From: Acidobacteriota bacterium
GTDB lineage: Bacteria; Acidobacteriota; Terriglobia; Bryobacterales; UBA6623
Reading direction: 5' to 3'
Assembly (NCBI GenBank): GCA_027624045.1
Contig: JAQBUE010000040.1
Span: 1-33,672, forward strand
DNA: 33,672 nucleotides
Shown here: piece by piece, positions 7,556 to 16,095 of the stretch
Layout: each line of letters opens with the position of its first letter
Numbering within the stretch: position 1 is the stretch's first letter
Made by a program: the position numbers and the translations under genes
The notes under the pieces: model-generated
Told to the model about the DNA's origin: nothing
The model's input: the letters and a program-made list of their open reading frames with translations, nothing else
Databases searched by the model: none

Positions 7556-7834
7556 AAAGCTTGTGCTTTGCGCTTAGCCCGGGCCGAGTGGGGGCGCGGA
7601 ACGGCGGAAAGAAAGCTAACGTGAGATACAGTCCCGAAGGGGACAGGGCTTCTTACGATTCCATCGCCGATAAGGCTTGTACTTTGCAGGCCCCATAGGG
7701 CGGGGAACTTTTAATCAGAAGATCGGAACGGCTTCCAGTAGTGCGCTTGCACGCCGTTGTGCCAGATAAGGCGATTTACGGCGGGGCGGGTGTTTGCGCT
7801 CGGAAGTTTGTTCGTAGGGGAATGAGGTAATTCG
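7556..7834 (+). promoter_or_regulatory. Untranslated leader of rpsL with an imperfect direct repeat and hairpins
   Basis: No gene is visible in this stretch. It contains two copies of a 16-nt motif (7556-7571 and 7672-7687) identical at 14 positions, and a small hairpin GTCCC/GGGAC near 7631-7644. Such a long leader on a ribosomal-protein operon suggests post-transcriptional control, but no known ribosomal-protein binding structure was recognised. Confidence 0.45.
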
Positions 7835-8209
7835 GTGCCGACGTTCAATCAGCTTGTGAGGAAGGGTCGCAAACGTCCAAAGTTTGGTACGGCGAGCCCT
7901 GCCCTTCAGGCCTGCCCGCAAAAACGCGGGGTGTGCACACGCGTCTATACCGTGACGCCCAAGAAGCCGAACTCGGCTTTGCGCAAGGTCGCCCGTGTGC
8001 GCTTGACGAATGGCGTCGAGGTAACGACCTACATTCCCGGTGTCGGACACAACCTGCAGGAGCACTCGATTGTGCTGATCCGCGGTGGACGTGTGAAAGA
8101 TCTTCCCGGCGTGCGTTATCACGTGATCCGGGGCACGCTCGATGCGGCTGGCGTGAATGACCGCCGCCAGAGCAGGAGCAAGTACGGCGCGAAGCGTCCG
8201 AAGCAGTAA
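7835..8209 (+). CDS. rpsL: 30S ribosomal protein S12 (uS12)
   Basis: The 124-residue protein is the standard length for S12, which sits at the decoding centre of the small subunit. Universally conserved blocks are present: [20 protein letters not shown] and [14 protein letters not shown]43 and K88, where streptomycin-resistance changes occur in other bacteria, are wild type, and D89, the methylthiolation site, is present. Translation begins at GTG with GAGGT at 7825-7829. It heads the cluster, followed by rpsG after 30 bp. Confidence 0.98.
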   Translation: MPTFNQLVRKGRKRPKFGTASPALQACPQKRGVCTRVYTVTPKKPNSALRKVARVRLTNGVEVTTYIPGVGHNLQEHSIVLIRGGRVKDLPGVRYHVIRGTLDAAGVNDRRQSRSKYGAKRPKQ

Positions 8210-8239
8210 GGATGAGCCCGGACTTGATCGAGGAAAATT

Positions 8240-8710
8240 ATGCCGCGTAGACGTGATGTCGTGAAAAGGATGCCGTTGCCGGACCCGGCGTTTAGTTCCA
8301 TCTTGGTTTCGCAGTTTGTGAACGCCTTGATGTGGGACGGCAAGAAGCGAACCTCCGAGCGCGTCTTCTACGGCGCGATGGAGAAGCTGAAGGATCGCTC
8401 CGAAGAAGAACCGCTGAAGGTGTTTAAGAAGGCGATTGAGAATTGCAAGCCGTCGGTCGAGGTAAAGTCGCGGCGGGTGGGTGGCGCCAACTACCAGGTG
8501 CCGATCGAGGTCGACGGGCGCCGCCGGACCAGCTTGGCGATTCGGTGGTTGATTAGTTTCGCCCGCTCGCGCAGTGAGAAGAGCATGGCGGAAAAGTTGT
8601 GCAATGAGTTCCTCGACGCCGCGGCCAACCGGGGCTCGGCGATTAAGAGAAGGGATGACATCCACCGCATGGCTGAGGCCAATAAGGCCTTCGCGCATTA
8701 TCGGTGGTAG
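8240..8710 (+). CDS. rpsG: 30S ribosomal protein S7 (uS7)
   Basis: At 156 residues this matches the usual S7 length. S7 nucleates assembly of the 30S head by binding 16S rRNA. Recognisable blocks are [10 protein letters not shown] at the N terminus, [11 protein letters not shown], a basic stretch [13 protein letters not shown] and, near the C terminus, [23 protein letters not shown]. The ATG follows AGGAAA at 8231-8236. The rpsL-rpsG gap is only 30 bp, too short for the large S7-binding intercistronic structure known from E. coli. Confidence 0.98.
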   Translation: MPRRRDVVKRMPLPDPAFSSILVSQFVNALMWDGKKRTSERVFYGAMEKLKDRSEEEPLKVFKKAIENCKPSVEVKSRRVGGANYQVPIEVDGRRRTSLAIRWLISFARSRSEKSMAEKLCNEFLDAAANRGSAIKRRDDIHRMAEANKAFAHYRW

Positions 8711-8761
8711 GAGGCGGCGTTTACTTTTTGAGTGAGGGCGGAAGACAACGCCGATTTTTTG

Positions 8762-10849
8762 ATGCCACGGACGACCAAATTAGAGCGCTACAGGAATATC
8801 GGGATTGCCGCGCATATTGACGCTGGCAAGACCACGACCACCGAGCGTATTCTGTACTACACGGGGCGTTTGCACCGCATGGGAGAGGTGCATGAAGGCA
8901 CCGCGACCATGGACTATATGGCGCAGGAGCAGGAGCGCGGCATTACGATTACGTCCGCCGCGACCACGTGTTTTTGGCGTGATTATCAAATCAATATCAT
9001 CGACACGCCTGGGCACGTCGATTTCACCGCCGAAGTAGAGCGCAGTCTGCGCGTGCTTGACGGCGCGATCGCGATTTTTGACGCCGTTGCGGGTGTGCAG
9101 CCGCAGACGGAGACGGTCTGGCGACAGGCGGATAAGTATCGCGTCCCTCGTATCTCGTTTGTGAATAAGATGGACCGTGTTGGGGCTGACTTCGATCACG
9201 CTGTTCAGACCATGCGTGACCGCCTGAAGGCTCACGCGGTACCTCTTCAGATTCCGATTGGCGCCGAAGACAAGCTGCGGGGAGTCATTGATCTTGTCGA
9301 GATGAAGGCCATCCTTTGGGCGGACGACACCTTGGGTGCGACCTATGAGGTCGCCGAGATTCCCGAGGATATGCGGAAGATGGCCGACGAGCAGCGCGCC
9401 CTTCTGATCGAGCGCGTGTCCGAACAGGATGACGAGCTCTTCGAGAAATACATTGAGGGTGCGCCGATTAGCGAGGTTGATCTCAAGGCCGGTATTCGCC
9501 GCGCCACGATCGCCATCAAGATCACGCCCGTGCTGTGTGGTTCAGCGTTCAAGTACAAGGGCGTGCAGCGCTTGTTGGACGCGGTGGTCGATTACCTGCC
9601 TTCTCCGCTGGATGTCCCGCCCATTGAGGGTACCGACCTCGAGGGTGTCGAGACTCTCACTCGCCAGGCGGACGACAATCAGCCCTTCGCGGCCCTGATA
9701 TTCAAGATCCTCACCGATCCCTTTGTGGGTCAGTTGGCGTTCATGAGGGTCTACTCGGGGGCGTTGAAGGCGGGCGAGAGTATCTTTAACGTCGCCAAAA
9801 ACCGCCCGGAGCGAATTGGGCGCATCCTCAAGATGCATGCCAATAAGCGGGAAGAAGTTGACGAGGTTCGCGCGGGAGACATTGTCGCGGTCGTTGGCCT
9901 GAAGACGGTCCAGACGGGCGACACGGTTTGTGATAAAGACGCTCCGATCGTGCTTGAGAAGATTGACTTCCCGACGCCGGTGATCTCACTTGCCATCGAG
10001 CCGAAAACCAAGGCTGACGAGCAGAAGATCGGCATGGCTCTCGGCAAGCTGGCGCACGAAGATCCGACGTTCCGCGTCATGACCGATCCCGACACCGGGC
10101 AGACGATTCTGTCTGGAATGGGTGAGTTGCATTTGGAGATCCTGGTCGACCGGCTGATGCGGGAATTCGCCGTCGCGGCGAATGTTGGGCGTCCGCAGGT
10201 GGCTTATCGCGAGGCGATTCTGCGCAAAGCCCCAGGGGAAGGTCGATTTGTCCGCCAGAGCGGCGGTCGCGGTCAATATGGTCACTGCAAAATCGACATT
10301 GAGCCGCTGGAGGGCGCCGACTTCGAGTTTGTGAACAAGGTTGTCGGGGGGCGCATCCCGAAAGAGTACATTTCGCCGATCGAGCAGGGTATCCGCGAAG
10401 CCATGGCGCATGGCGTCCTGGCCGGGTATGAGATGACGGGCGTCAAGATTACGCTCAATGACGGCACCTTCCACGATGTGGATAGCTCGGAGATGGCATT
10501 CAAGATCGCCGGTTCGATGGCGTTCAAGGCAGCCGCGCAGAAGGCAAAGCCGGTCTTGATGGAGCCTGTCATGACGGTCGAAATCGTCGTCCCCGAAGAG
10601 TACATGGGCGACGTGATCGCCGATGTGAATTCACGCCGCGGACGCATTGAGGGCATGGAGCTGCGTGGCAGCTCGCAGATCATCAAGGTACTCGTTCCGT
10701 TGGCTGCGATGTTTGGTTACGCGACGGATTTGCGCTCCCGCACGCAGGGCCGCGGGAGCTTCACGATGCATCTACACGGGTACGAACAGTTGCCGGCGGC
10801 TCAGGCCGAGGAACTGATTGGGCGTGTGCAAGGGAAGGTTTTGAGATAA
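8762..10849 (+). CDS. fusA: Elongation factor G
   Basis: EF-G is the GTPase that drives tRNA-mRNA translocation. The protein is 695 residues from the ATG at 8762. GTPase motifs are AHIDAGKT (G1, residues 17-24), DTPGHVDF (G3), NKMD (G4) and GSAFK (G5). Domains II-V follow, with GMGELHLEI and SGGRGQYGH typical of the family. The frame is open ten codons further upstream to a GTG at 8732, but homology to the usual MARTT start favours 8762. A good Shine-Dalgarno is missing before 8762, so the start is supported by homology rather than by the ribosome-binding site. rpsG ends 51 bp upstream and tuf begins 67 bp downstream. Confidence 0.97.
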   Translation: MPRTTKLERYRNIGIAAHIDAGKTTTTERILYYTGRLHRMGEVHEGTATMDYMAQEQERGITITSAATTCFWRDYQINIIDTPGHVDFTAEVERSLRVLDGAIAIFDAVAGVQPQTETVWRQADKYRVPRISFVNKMDRVGADFDHAVQTMRDRLKAHAVPLQIPIGAEDKLRGVIDLVEMKAILWADDTLGATYEVAEIPEDMRKMADEQRALLIERVSEQDDELFEKYIEGAPISEVDLKAGIRRATIAIKITPVLCGSAFKYKGVQRLLDAVVDYLPSPLDVPPIEGTDLEGVETLTRQADDNQPFAALIFKILTDPFVGQLAFMRVYSGALKAGESIFNVAKNRPERIGRILKMHANKREEVDEVRAGDIVAVVGLKTVQTGDTVCDKDAPIVLEKIDFPTPVISLAIEPKTKADEQKIGMALGKLAHEDPTFRVMTDPDTGQTILSGMGELHLEILVDRLMREFAVAANVGRPQVAYREAILRKAPGEGRFVRQSGGRGQYGHCKIDIEPLEGADFEFVNKVVGGRIPKEYISPIEQGIREAMAHGVLAGYEMTGVKITLNDGTFHDVDSSEMAFKIAGSMAFKAAAQKAKPVLMEPVMTVEIVVPEEYMGDVIADVNSRRGRIEGMELRGSSQIIKVLVPLAAMFGYATDLRSRTQGRGSFTMHLHGYEQLPAAQAEELIGRVQGKVLR

Positions 10850-10856
10850 GAGAGCC

Positions 10857-10876
10857 GCCCAGGGCCGGTCCCGGGC
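10857..10876 (+). other. Hairpin in the fusA-tuf gap
   Basis: GCCC-GGG pairs with CCC-GGGC around the loop CCGGT, with a single bulged A. There is no T-run after it, so it is more likely a processing or attenuation element than a full terminator. It is eight bases past the fusA stop. Confidence 0.35.
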
Positions 10877-10916
10877 GTGACCGCTTCTTCGATGTAAGCG
10901 AGGAGAGCAATAGGAA

Positions 10917-12104
10917 ATGGCGAAACAGAAATTTGATCGATCGAAGCCGCACGTGAACGTCGGAACGATCGGGCACATCGATCACGGCAAGACGACGCTG
11001 ACGGCGGCGATCACGAAGGTGCTGCAGAAGCACGATTCGACGGTGTCGTTCCGTTCGTTCGACTCGATCGATAACGCGCCGGAAGAGAAGGCCCGCGGCA
11101 TCACGATCGCCGTGTCGCACGTCGAGTATCAGACGGGGAACCGCCATTATGCGCACGTGGATTGCCCTGGTCACGCCGACTACATCAAGAACATGATCAC
11201 CGGCGCGGCGCAGATGGATGGCGCGATTCTGGTGGTGGCGGCGACGGATGGTCCGATGCCGCAGACCCGCGAGCATATCCTGCTGGCGCGCCAAGTCGGC
11301 GTTCCCTATGTTGTCGTGGCGTTAAATAAAGTGGACGCGGTGGATGATCCGGAACTGCTCGAGTTGGTGGAGCTGGAAGTACGCGAGTTATTGACGAGCT
11401 ACGGATTTCCGGGCGACGATATTCCGGTGGTGCAGGTGTCGGCGCTGGGAGCGCTGAACGGCGAAGAGAAGTGGGAGAAGGGCATTGAGGATTTGATGGC
11501 GGCGGTCGATAGCTACATCCCGACGCCGGCGCGCGAGAAAGACAAGCCGTTCCTGATGCCGATCGAGGACATTTTTTCGATCTCGGGGCGCGGCACGGTG
11601 GTAACGGGCCGCATCGAGCGCGGCACGGTGAAGGTCGGCGAGGAAATGGAGATCATCGGGTTCCGGGACACGCAAAAGAAAGTGATCACGGGCGTCGAGA
11701 TGTTCAAGAAGCTGCTGGATCAGGGTGAAGCGGGCGATAACGTTGGCTTGCTAGTGCGTGGCCTGGAAAAAGATGAAGCCGAGCGCGGACAGGTCGTGGC
11801 GAAGCCGGGCTCGATCAAGGGGCACACGAAGTTCAAAGGCGAAGTGTACGTGCTGAAGAAGGACGAAGGCGGGCGGCACACGCCGTTCTTTAAAGGGTAC
11901 CGGCCGCAGTTCTATTTTCGAACGACGGACGTGACGGGAGTGGCGCAGTTGCCGGAAGGAACCGAGATGGTGATGCCGGGCGACAACGTGCAGATGGAAG
12001 TTGAGTTGATCTCGCCAGTGGCGATGGAGAAGGGGCTGCGGTTCGCGATCCGGGAAGGTTCGCGGACGATCGGCGCCGGTACCGTCAGCGAGATTGTAGA
12101 GTAA
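10917..12104 (+). CDS. tuf: Elongation factor Tu
   Basis: EF-Tu delivers aminoacyl-tRNA to the ribosome. The 395-residue protein has GHIDHGKT (G1), the effector block [14 protein letters not shown] (G3) and NKVD (G4), followed by domains II and III with [12 protein letters not shown] and the C-terminal GAGTVSEI. The ATG at 10917 is preceded by two purine-rich sites, GAGGAGAG and AGGAA. It is the only tuf copy in the window. It follows fusA, as tufA does in E. coli, and precedes rpmG, tRNA-Trp and secE, as tufB-type genes do elsewhere. Codon use looks strongly biased to NCG/NGC codons, as expected for a very highly expressed gene. Confidence 0.98.
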   Translation: MAKQKFDRSKPHVNVGTIGHIDHGKTTLTAAITKVLQKHDSTVSFRSFDSIDNAPEEKARGITIAVSHVEYQTGNRHYAHVDCPGHADYIKNMITGAAQMDGAILVVAATDGPMPQTREHILLARQVGVPYVVVALNKVDAVDDPELLELVELEVRELLTSYGFPGDDIPVVQVSALGALNGEEKWEKGIEDLMAAVDSYIPTPAREKDKPFLMPIEDIFSISGRGTVVTGRIERGTVKVGEEMEIIGFRDTQKKVITGVEMFKKLLDQGEAGDNVGLLVRGLEKDEAERGQVVAKPGSIKGHTKFKGEVYVLKKDEGGRHTPFFKGYRPQFYFRTTDVTGVAQLPEGTEMVMPGDNVQMEVELISPVAMEKGLRFAIREGSRTIGAGTVSEIVE

Positions 12105-12143
12105 GAGATCTAGCCGGCCCGCGACCGTATATAGGAGAGACTG

Positions 12144-12296
12144 ATGGCACGTGAACAAATTACCTTGGAATGCACCGAAACCAAAGATAGAAACTATACG
12201 ACGACGAAGAACAAGAAGACGGCAACAGGGCGGCTGGAGTTGAAAAAATACTCGCCGCGACTCAGGAGACACACTCTCCATCGGGAAGTGAAGTAG
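12144..12296 (+). CDS. rpmG: 50S ribosomal protein L33 (bL33), zinc-independent (C-) type
   Basis: A 50-residue protein begins at ATG 12144 after an AGGAGA site. It opens [20 protein letters not shown] and ends HTLHREVK, the clear L33 pattern. Zinc-binding L33 has two CxxC pairs. Here only C10 remains: the second cysteine of the first pair reads as threonine (T13), and the second pair (YCPxC in C+ forms) reads YSPRL. It should not bind zinc tetrahedrally and fits the C- class. It lies between tuf and tRNA-Trp, a common place for rpmG. Its presence 40 bp after tuf suggests co-transcription. Confidence 0.95.
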   Translation: MAREQITLECTETKDRNYTTTKNKKTATGRLELKKYSPRLRRHTLHREVK

Positions 12297-12477
12297 GGAT
12301 TAGGACCGGGAAAAGCGGGCCAGTCGGCCTCGGGTAGCGCGCGAGCCAAGTAAGCGGAACATGCAGGCAGGGTAGCCGCGCGGACCATGAGAGCGACGGG
12401 TTTCGATTTTCCGTTGTCCCTCGGGTAGCGCGACGAGCCGCTGAAGTGCGACAATAGAATGCGGTTCGTCTGCGTAG
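12297..12477 (+). other. rpmG-tRNA-Trp spacer with diverged repeats
   Basis: No ORF with coding character was seen. A 14-nt motif, CCTCGGGTAGCGCG, occurs at 12328-12341 and again at 12419-12432. Both copies are followed by CGAGCC, once with an extra A. A third, weaker GGGTAGCCGCGCG lies near 12370-12382. A TAGAAT -10-like hexamer at 12455-12460 precedes the tRNA, but without a convincing -35. Confidence 0.45.
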
Positions 12478-12551
12478 AGGGGCGTCGGTTAACGGTAAAC
12501 CAGCGGTCTCCAAAACCGCCAATGGGGGTTCGATTCCCTCCGCCCCTGCCA
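12478..12551 (+). tRNA. trnW: tRNA-Trp (anticodon CCA)
   Basis: A full cloverleaf can be drawn. The acceptor stem AGGGGCG/CGCCCCT is perfectly paired, the D stem is GGTT/AACC, and the anticodon stem GCGGT/ACCGC carries the loop CTCCAAA with anticodon CCA. The T arm is GGGGG/CCCTC with loop TTCGATT. G73 is followed by an encoded CCA end. Length is 74 nt. Placement just before secE matches the common tRNA-Trp-secE-nusG arrangement. Confidence 0.97.
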
Positions 12552-12614
12552 ACCCCTTAGAGTTGTGTGTGGCTGGCGGAGAGAGATAGGGTTGGTGCGG
12601 GAAGGATTTGAGTG

Positions 12615-12920
12615 ATGGCGGCAGTAGCTAAACAAACGTCACAGGGACGTCGCGCCTCGAAATCAGGGGCGAAGTCCGCCTCGAAGGCCGGTATCTCAGG
12701 CCTTCTGGAAAAGGTGCAGTCCTGGCCTGGGCGCCTGCGCATTTATGTAGACGGGTTGGAGCGGGAGATGCGGCTCGTGACGTGGCCGAGCCGGGCACAG
12801 GTGCAGTCGACAACCGTTGTGGTGTTGCTGACGGTACTTGTTTTCGCGGTATTTTTCTTCGTGGTGGACTCGATTCTGTTGTTGGCGCAAACGAGTCTGT
12901 ACGAACGCTTCACCCAGTGA
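12615..12920 (+). CDS. secE: Preprotein translocase subunit SecE
   Basis: SecE stabilises SecY in the plasma-membrane translocon. The 101-residue protein has a basic, Ala/Lys/Ser-rich N-terminal extension of about 30 residues, then the conserved amphipathic segment with EMRLVTWPSRAQV, and one transmembrane segment from about residue 66 to 92 (VVVLLTVLVFAVFFFVVD). This is the short, single-span SecE type found in most bacteria. The frame can start at GTG 12612 or at ATG 12615; a GGAAGG about nine bases upstream favours the ATG. nusG begins 16 bp after the stop. Confidence 0.95.
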   Translation: MAAVAKQTSQGRRASKSGAKSASKAGISGLLEKVQSWPGRLRIYVDGLEREMRLVTWPSRAQVQSTTVVVLLTVLVFAVFFFVVDSILLLAQTSLYERFTQ

Positions 12921-12936
12921 TTCGCTGGTCTTAGTT

Positions 12937-13788
12937 ATGAGCGAAAACGAGCAGCTTGAGCCCACGGGGCAAGATGTGCCGGTCGACGACGCGGTGGCGA
13001 CGGACGTCCTGTCCGCGGAAGCTCTGGAAGAAGTGTCGACCGAGCCGGAATCGGCGGGTGTGGCGGGAGACGTTGTGTCTGAAAGCGAAAATGTAAGCGA
13101 AGAGCCTGCCGTGGAGGAGTCCGCCGCGGATGAGCCGGCGATCGCCGATGCGGTGGCGGTCGAGAACGCCGAGGAGGCTGCTGAACCGGAGACGGTTGAA
13201 GCGGCTCCCGACGAATCCGAGGACGAAGATGCTGCTCCCTCGGCGGGCGTGCCCGGAATGGATTGGTATATCATCCACACCTACTCCGGCTTTGAAAATA
13301 AGGTTAGGGAGAGCTTGCAGACGCGTGGAGACGCCTTCGGGTTGGGCGACAAGATCGGCGAGATTTTGATTCCGACCGAAGATGTTGTCGAGATGCGCAA
13401 CGGCAAGAAGGCCACGTCAAAGCGGCTGCTCTATCCGGGTTATGTGCTGATCCAGTTGAAGATGGACGACGAACTTTGGCACGTGGTGAAGAATACGCCG
13501 CGCGTGACGAGTTTTGTCGGGAGCGGACAGACCCCGACGCCGCTGTCGGCCGACGAGGTCAATCAGATTCTGTATCGGCAGACGACATCGGCGGAGAAGC
13601 CGCGTCCGAAGATGTCGTTCGAGCGGAACGACCGGGTCAAGATTGTCGATGGGCCGTTTTCGAACTTTACGGGAACGATCGAGGACGTCAACCAAGACCG
13701 CAGCACGCTGAAGGTGATGGTCACCATCTTCGGCCGGGGCACGCCGGTCGAGCTCGAGTACTTCCAAGTTGAGAAAGAAAAACTTTAG
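12937..13788 (+). CDS. nusG: Transcription termination/antitermination factor NusG with long acidic N-terminal extension
   Basis: NusG binds RNA polymerase across the cleft and links it to Rho or the ribosome. The family core starts at MDWYIIHTYSGFENKVRE (residue 108). It includes the NGN domain (LYPGYVLIQL, TPRVTSFVGSG) and the C-terminal KOW domain (RVKIVDGPFSNFTGTI). The protein is 283 residues, about 100 more than E. coli NusG. The extra residues 1-107 are rich in Glu, Asp, Ala and Val with almost no basic residues, so probably disordered. The frame is open upstream inside secE from 12838, but ATG 12937 just after the secE stop is more plausible. Neither ATG 12937 nor the internal ATG at 13258 has a strong Shine-Dalgarno, so the start deserves checking. 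Confidence 0.93.
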   Translation: MSENEQLEPTGQDVPVDDAVATDVLSAEALEEVSTEPESAGVAGDVVSESENVSEEPAVEESAADEPAIADAVAVENAEEAAEPETVEAAPDESEDEDAAPSAGVPGMDWYIIHTYSGFENKVRESLQTRGDAFGLGDKIGEILIPTEDVVEMRNGKKATSKRLLYPGYVLIQLKMDDELWHVVKNTPRVTSFVGSGQTPTPLSADEVNQILYRQTTSAEKPRPKMSFERNDRVKIVDGPFSNFTGTIEDVNQDRSTLKVMVTIFGRGTPVELEYFQVEKEKL

Positions 13789-13804
13789 ACAGGGATAGGT
13801 TCCG

Positions 13805-14233
13805 ATGGCGAAGAAGATTACATCGCAAATCAAGTTGCAGATCATGGCGGGCAAAGCGACACCCGCGCCTCCCGTGGGTCCGGCATTAGGTCAGGCCGGC
13901 GTGAATATCATGGATTTCTGTAAGGCGTTCAACGCCAAGACCGCGACGCCGGATCTGGAAGGGCTGATCGTGCCCGTCGTGATTTCCGTGTATCAGGATC
14001 GCTCGTACACTTTCATCACGAAGACGCCGCCGGCTGCCGTGCTCATTAAGCGGGCGGCGAATTTGGCGAAAGGGTCGGGTGAGCCGAACCGGAACAAGGT
14101 CGGCAGCATCACCAGGAAGCAGGCCGAAGAGATCGCCAAGCACAAGATGCCCGATCTCAATGTCCACGACTTGCAGGCGGCGACTCGGTCGATTGAGGGG
14201 ACGGCTCGCAGTATGGGTGTGCGGGTAGAGTAG
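13805..14233 (+). CDS. rplK: 50S ribosomal protein L11 (uL11)
   Basis: L11 forms the GTPase-associated centre on 23S rRNA. The 142-residue length and the blocks [48 protein letters not shown] and [20 protein letters not shown] identify it. ATG at 13805 is 16 bp after nusG, with a purine-rich GGGATAGG upstream. Cotranscription with nusG is expected. The next gene, rplA, is 92 bp away across a hairpin. Confidence 0.98.
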   Translation: MAKKITSQIKLQIMAGKATPAPPVGPALGQAGVNIMDFCKAFNAKTATPDLEGLIVPVVISVYQDRSYTFITKTPPAAVLIKRAANLAKGSGEPNRNKVGSITRKQAEEIAKHKMPDLNVHDLQAATRSIEGTARSMGVRVE

Positions 14234-14261
14234 ATTTCTCAAGAGACTTTCAGCGAATGGG

Positions 14262-14289
14262 TAACCGCTGGGCGACAGCTGGGCGGTTA
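14262..14289 (+). promoter_or_regulatory. Hairpin in the rplK-rplA gap
   Basis: TAACCGC (14262-14268) pairs perfectly with GCGGTTA (14283-14289), enclosing a 14-nt loop that contains CAGCTG. It lies 37 nt before rplA. L1 autoregulation through mRNA structures is known in other bacteria, so an L1 or processing site is possible, but no L1-binding consensus is demonstrated. Confidence 0.4.
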
Positions 14290-14325
14290 AGCGGTTCACG
14301 GTAGTCGTGGGCCTGAGGGATGGCA

Positions 14326-15024
14326 ATGGCGGCAAAAAGAGGCAAGAAGCACGTAGCGGCGACGGAGAAGATCGAAAAGCGCGGTTACACGCTCGACGAG
14401 GCGATCCCGTTCCTGCAGCAAAACAAGATATCGCGGTTCGATGAGACCCTCGAACTTCATATGAACCTGGGCGTCGATCCGAAGCACGCGGACCAGATGG
14501 TGCGAGGCACGGTGGTGTTGCCTCACGGGCTTGGAAAGACGAAGCGGGTGCTGGTGATCGCGAGTGGCGAGAAGGTTAAGGAAGCCGAGGGCGCTGGCGC
14601 CGAGTTTGTCGGCGGCGAGGAAATGGTCGACAAGATTCAGAACGAGGGCTGGCTCGATTTCGACGCTGTCGTTTCGACGCCCGACATGATGAAGTTTGTC
14701 GGCCGGCTCGGCAAGGTTCTCGGGCCGCGGGGCTTGATGCCGAACCCGAAGATCGGAACTGTCACGATGGATGTGGCTGGTGCCGTGCTGGAGATCAAAG
14801 CGGGCAAGGTCGAATTCCGGGTGGATAAAGGCGGCGTGATTCATGCTCCGGTCGGAAGGTTGAGCTTCGAAGCCGTCAAGCTGAACGAGAACGTCACGAC
14901 GCTGATCAAAGCTGTCGTGAAAGCAAAGCCGTCGGCGTCGAAGGGGACGTATGTCAAGAGCGTGAGTCTTTGCTCGACCATGAGCCCGTCCCTTGAGCTG
15001 AACGTCGGCGAGTTGACGAACTGA
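14326..15024 (+). CDS. rplA: 50S ribosomal protein L1 (uL1)
   Basis: L1 forms the mobile L1 stalk at the E site. The 232-residue product contains [28 protein letters not shown], the [17 protein letters not shown] block and a [12 protein letters not shown] segment near the C terminus, all characteristic. Two in-frame ATGs occur, at 14320 and 14326. GAGGG at 14315-14319 touches the first ATG but sits six bases before the second, so 14326 is the likelier start. rplJ starts ten bases after the stop. Confidence 0.97.
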   Translation: MAAKRGKKHVAATEKIEKRGYTLDEAIPFLQQNKISRFDETLELHMNLGVDPKHADQMVRGTVVLPHGLGKTKRVLVIASGEKVKEAEGAGAEFVGGEEMVDKIQNEGWLDFDAVVSTPDMMKFVGRLGKVLGPRGLMPNPKIGTVTMDVAGAVLEIKAGKVEFRVDKGGVIHAPVGRLSFEAVKLNENVTTLIKAVVKAKPSASKGTYVKSVSLCSTMSPSLELNVGELTN

Positions 15025-15034
15025 GGAAGTTTTC

Positions 15035-15565
15035 ATGAAAGTTAAGAGCAAGAAAATATCCGGTCTCAAACAGCTTGAGAAGGATATCTCCGCCTCGCCG
15101 ACGATGTTCATTTGCGCCTTTGAGGGTCTGAAGGTCGAGGAAGATTTTGAATTACGCAAGCGGGTAATGGCGGCAGGCGCGCAGTACCGGGTGGTCCAAA
15201 ACCGGATGGCCCGGTTGGCGGCGAAGGACACGCTGTACGAGCCGGCATTGGGCAAGTTGCGGGGCATGACATCCATCGCATTCGGCGGAGACGATCCGGT
15301 TTCGTTGGTCAAGGCACTTGTGGCCTATGGCAAGGAACACGCGGTCTTCCAGTTTAAGGCGGGTGTTGTGGAAGGTCGCGTGCTCGACCTTGACGGGTTG
15401 AACGAGCTGGCCAAGTTGCCGGGGCGTTTAGAGTTGCACGCGAAGGTTCTGTTTTTGATTCAATCCCCGGCGCAGCGGCTCGTGAGTGTTCTGAACGGGG
15501 TGGGCCGGAATCTCGCCGTAGTCATCAATCAGGCTGTCGAACAAGGGAAGTTCGCGGCCGAATAA
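15035..15565 (+). CDS. rplJ: 50S ribosomal protein L10 (uL10)
   Basis: L10 anchors the L7/L12 dimers on the ribosomal stalk. The 176-residue protein begins MKVKSKKISGLKQLEKDI and contains YRVVQNRMARLA and FGGDDPVSLVKALVAYGKE, with the C-terminal helix that binds L12 dimers. GAGGAAG precedes the ATG. Only ten bases separate it from rplA, so there is no room for the large L10 leader known from E. coli rplJL. Any stalk-protein autoregulation would have to act elsewhere. Confidence 0.97.
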   Translation: MKVKSKKISGLKQLEKDISASPTMFICAFEGLKVEEDFELRKRVMAAGAQYRVVQNRMARLAAKDTLYEPALGKLRGMTSIAFGGDDPVSLVKALVAYGKEHAVFQFKAGVVEGRVLDLDGLNELAKLPGRLELHAKVLFLIQSPAQRLVSVLNGVGRNLAVVINQAVEQGKFAAE

Positions 15566-15576
15566 ACCGAAAACCA

Positions 15577-15603
15577 GCGCCGGGCCCTCGCAGGGTCAGG
15601 CGC
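15577..15603 (+). other. Two-part hairpin in the rplJ-rplL gap
   Basis: GCGCC pairs with GGCGC, and an inner CCCT pairs with AGGG around the loop CGC, with symmetrical GGG/TCA mismatches between the two stems. It sits 29 nt upstream of rplL. It has no T-run. It may tune translation or stability of the rplL message, which must be made in excess over rplJ. Confidence 0.4.
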
Positions 15604-15631
15604 GAGAAAGTCAGAAGGAGTTGGAAGGATA

Positions 15632-16006
15632 ATGGCAGACGTAAATGCAATCGCGGAACAAATCGAAGGCCTCACTCTCTTAGAGGCCGCCGAACTCGTT
15701 AAGAGTCTTGAAGAGAAGCTGGGTGTTTCGGCGGCAGCGGCGATGGTGGCCGCTCCATCCGGCGCTCCGGCGGCGGCGGTGGAGGAAGAAGAGCAGACGG
15801 AGTTTACCGTCATTCTCACCGGCGTTGGTGGCAATAAAATCCAAGTCATTAAGGCGGTCCGCGAGGCCACCAGTCTTGGGTTGAAGGAAGCCAAAGCGCT
15901 CGTTGACGAGGCGCCCAAGCCCGTGAAGGAAAATATTCCCAAGGACGAAGCCGAAGCGCTCCAGAAGAAGCTTACCGAAGCCGGGGCAACGGTCGAAATC
16001 AAGTAG
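15632..16006 (+). CDS. rplL: 50S ribosomal protein L7/L12 (bL12)
   Basis: L7/L12 recruits and stimulates the translational GTPases. The 124-residue protein has the N-terminal dimerisation helix pair ([18 protein letters not shown]), an Ala/Pro-rich hinge, and the C-terminal factor-binding domain with [26 protein letters not shown] and the closing [18 protein letters not shown] lies upstream of the ATG. A 476-bp gap with its own promoter follows before rpoB. Confidence 0.98.
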   Translation: MADVNAIAEQIEGLTLLEAAELVKSLEEKLGVSAAAAMVAAPSGAPAAAVEEEEQTEFTVILTGVGGNKIQVIKAVREATSLGLKEAKALVDEAPKPVKENIPKDEAEALQKKLTEAGATVEIK

Positions 16007-16065
16007 TTAGCCAAGCCGGGCCGTTCCTATCCGCGGCCCAGCCGCTTAGGTTAGTTTGGGGTAGG

Positions 16066-16095
16066 TTGTAGGTGGACCGCGTTGGCTGATATACT
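16066..16095 (+). promoter_or_regulatory. Extended -10 promoter for rpoBC
   Basis: TGATATACT (16087-16095) combines an extended TG element with the near-consensus -10 TATACT. The best -35, TTGTAG at 16066-16071, is 18 bp upstream and weak (three of six bases). The site is 60-90 bp after rplL and could give rpoBC a transcript independent of the ribosomal genes, with a leader of about 380 nt. Confidence 0.6.

Noticed and set aside
8732..8761. Upstream GTG start for fusA
   Set aside because: Ten extra residues do not match EF-G N termini, while the ATG at 8762 gives the expected MPRTT start.
12838..12936. Longer NusG starting inside secE
   Set aside because: It would overlap most of the secE membrane segment; the ATG at 12937 follows the secE stop and opens the acidic segment.
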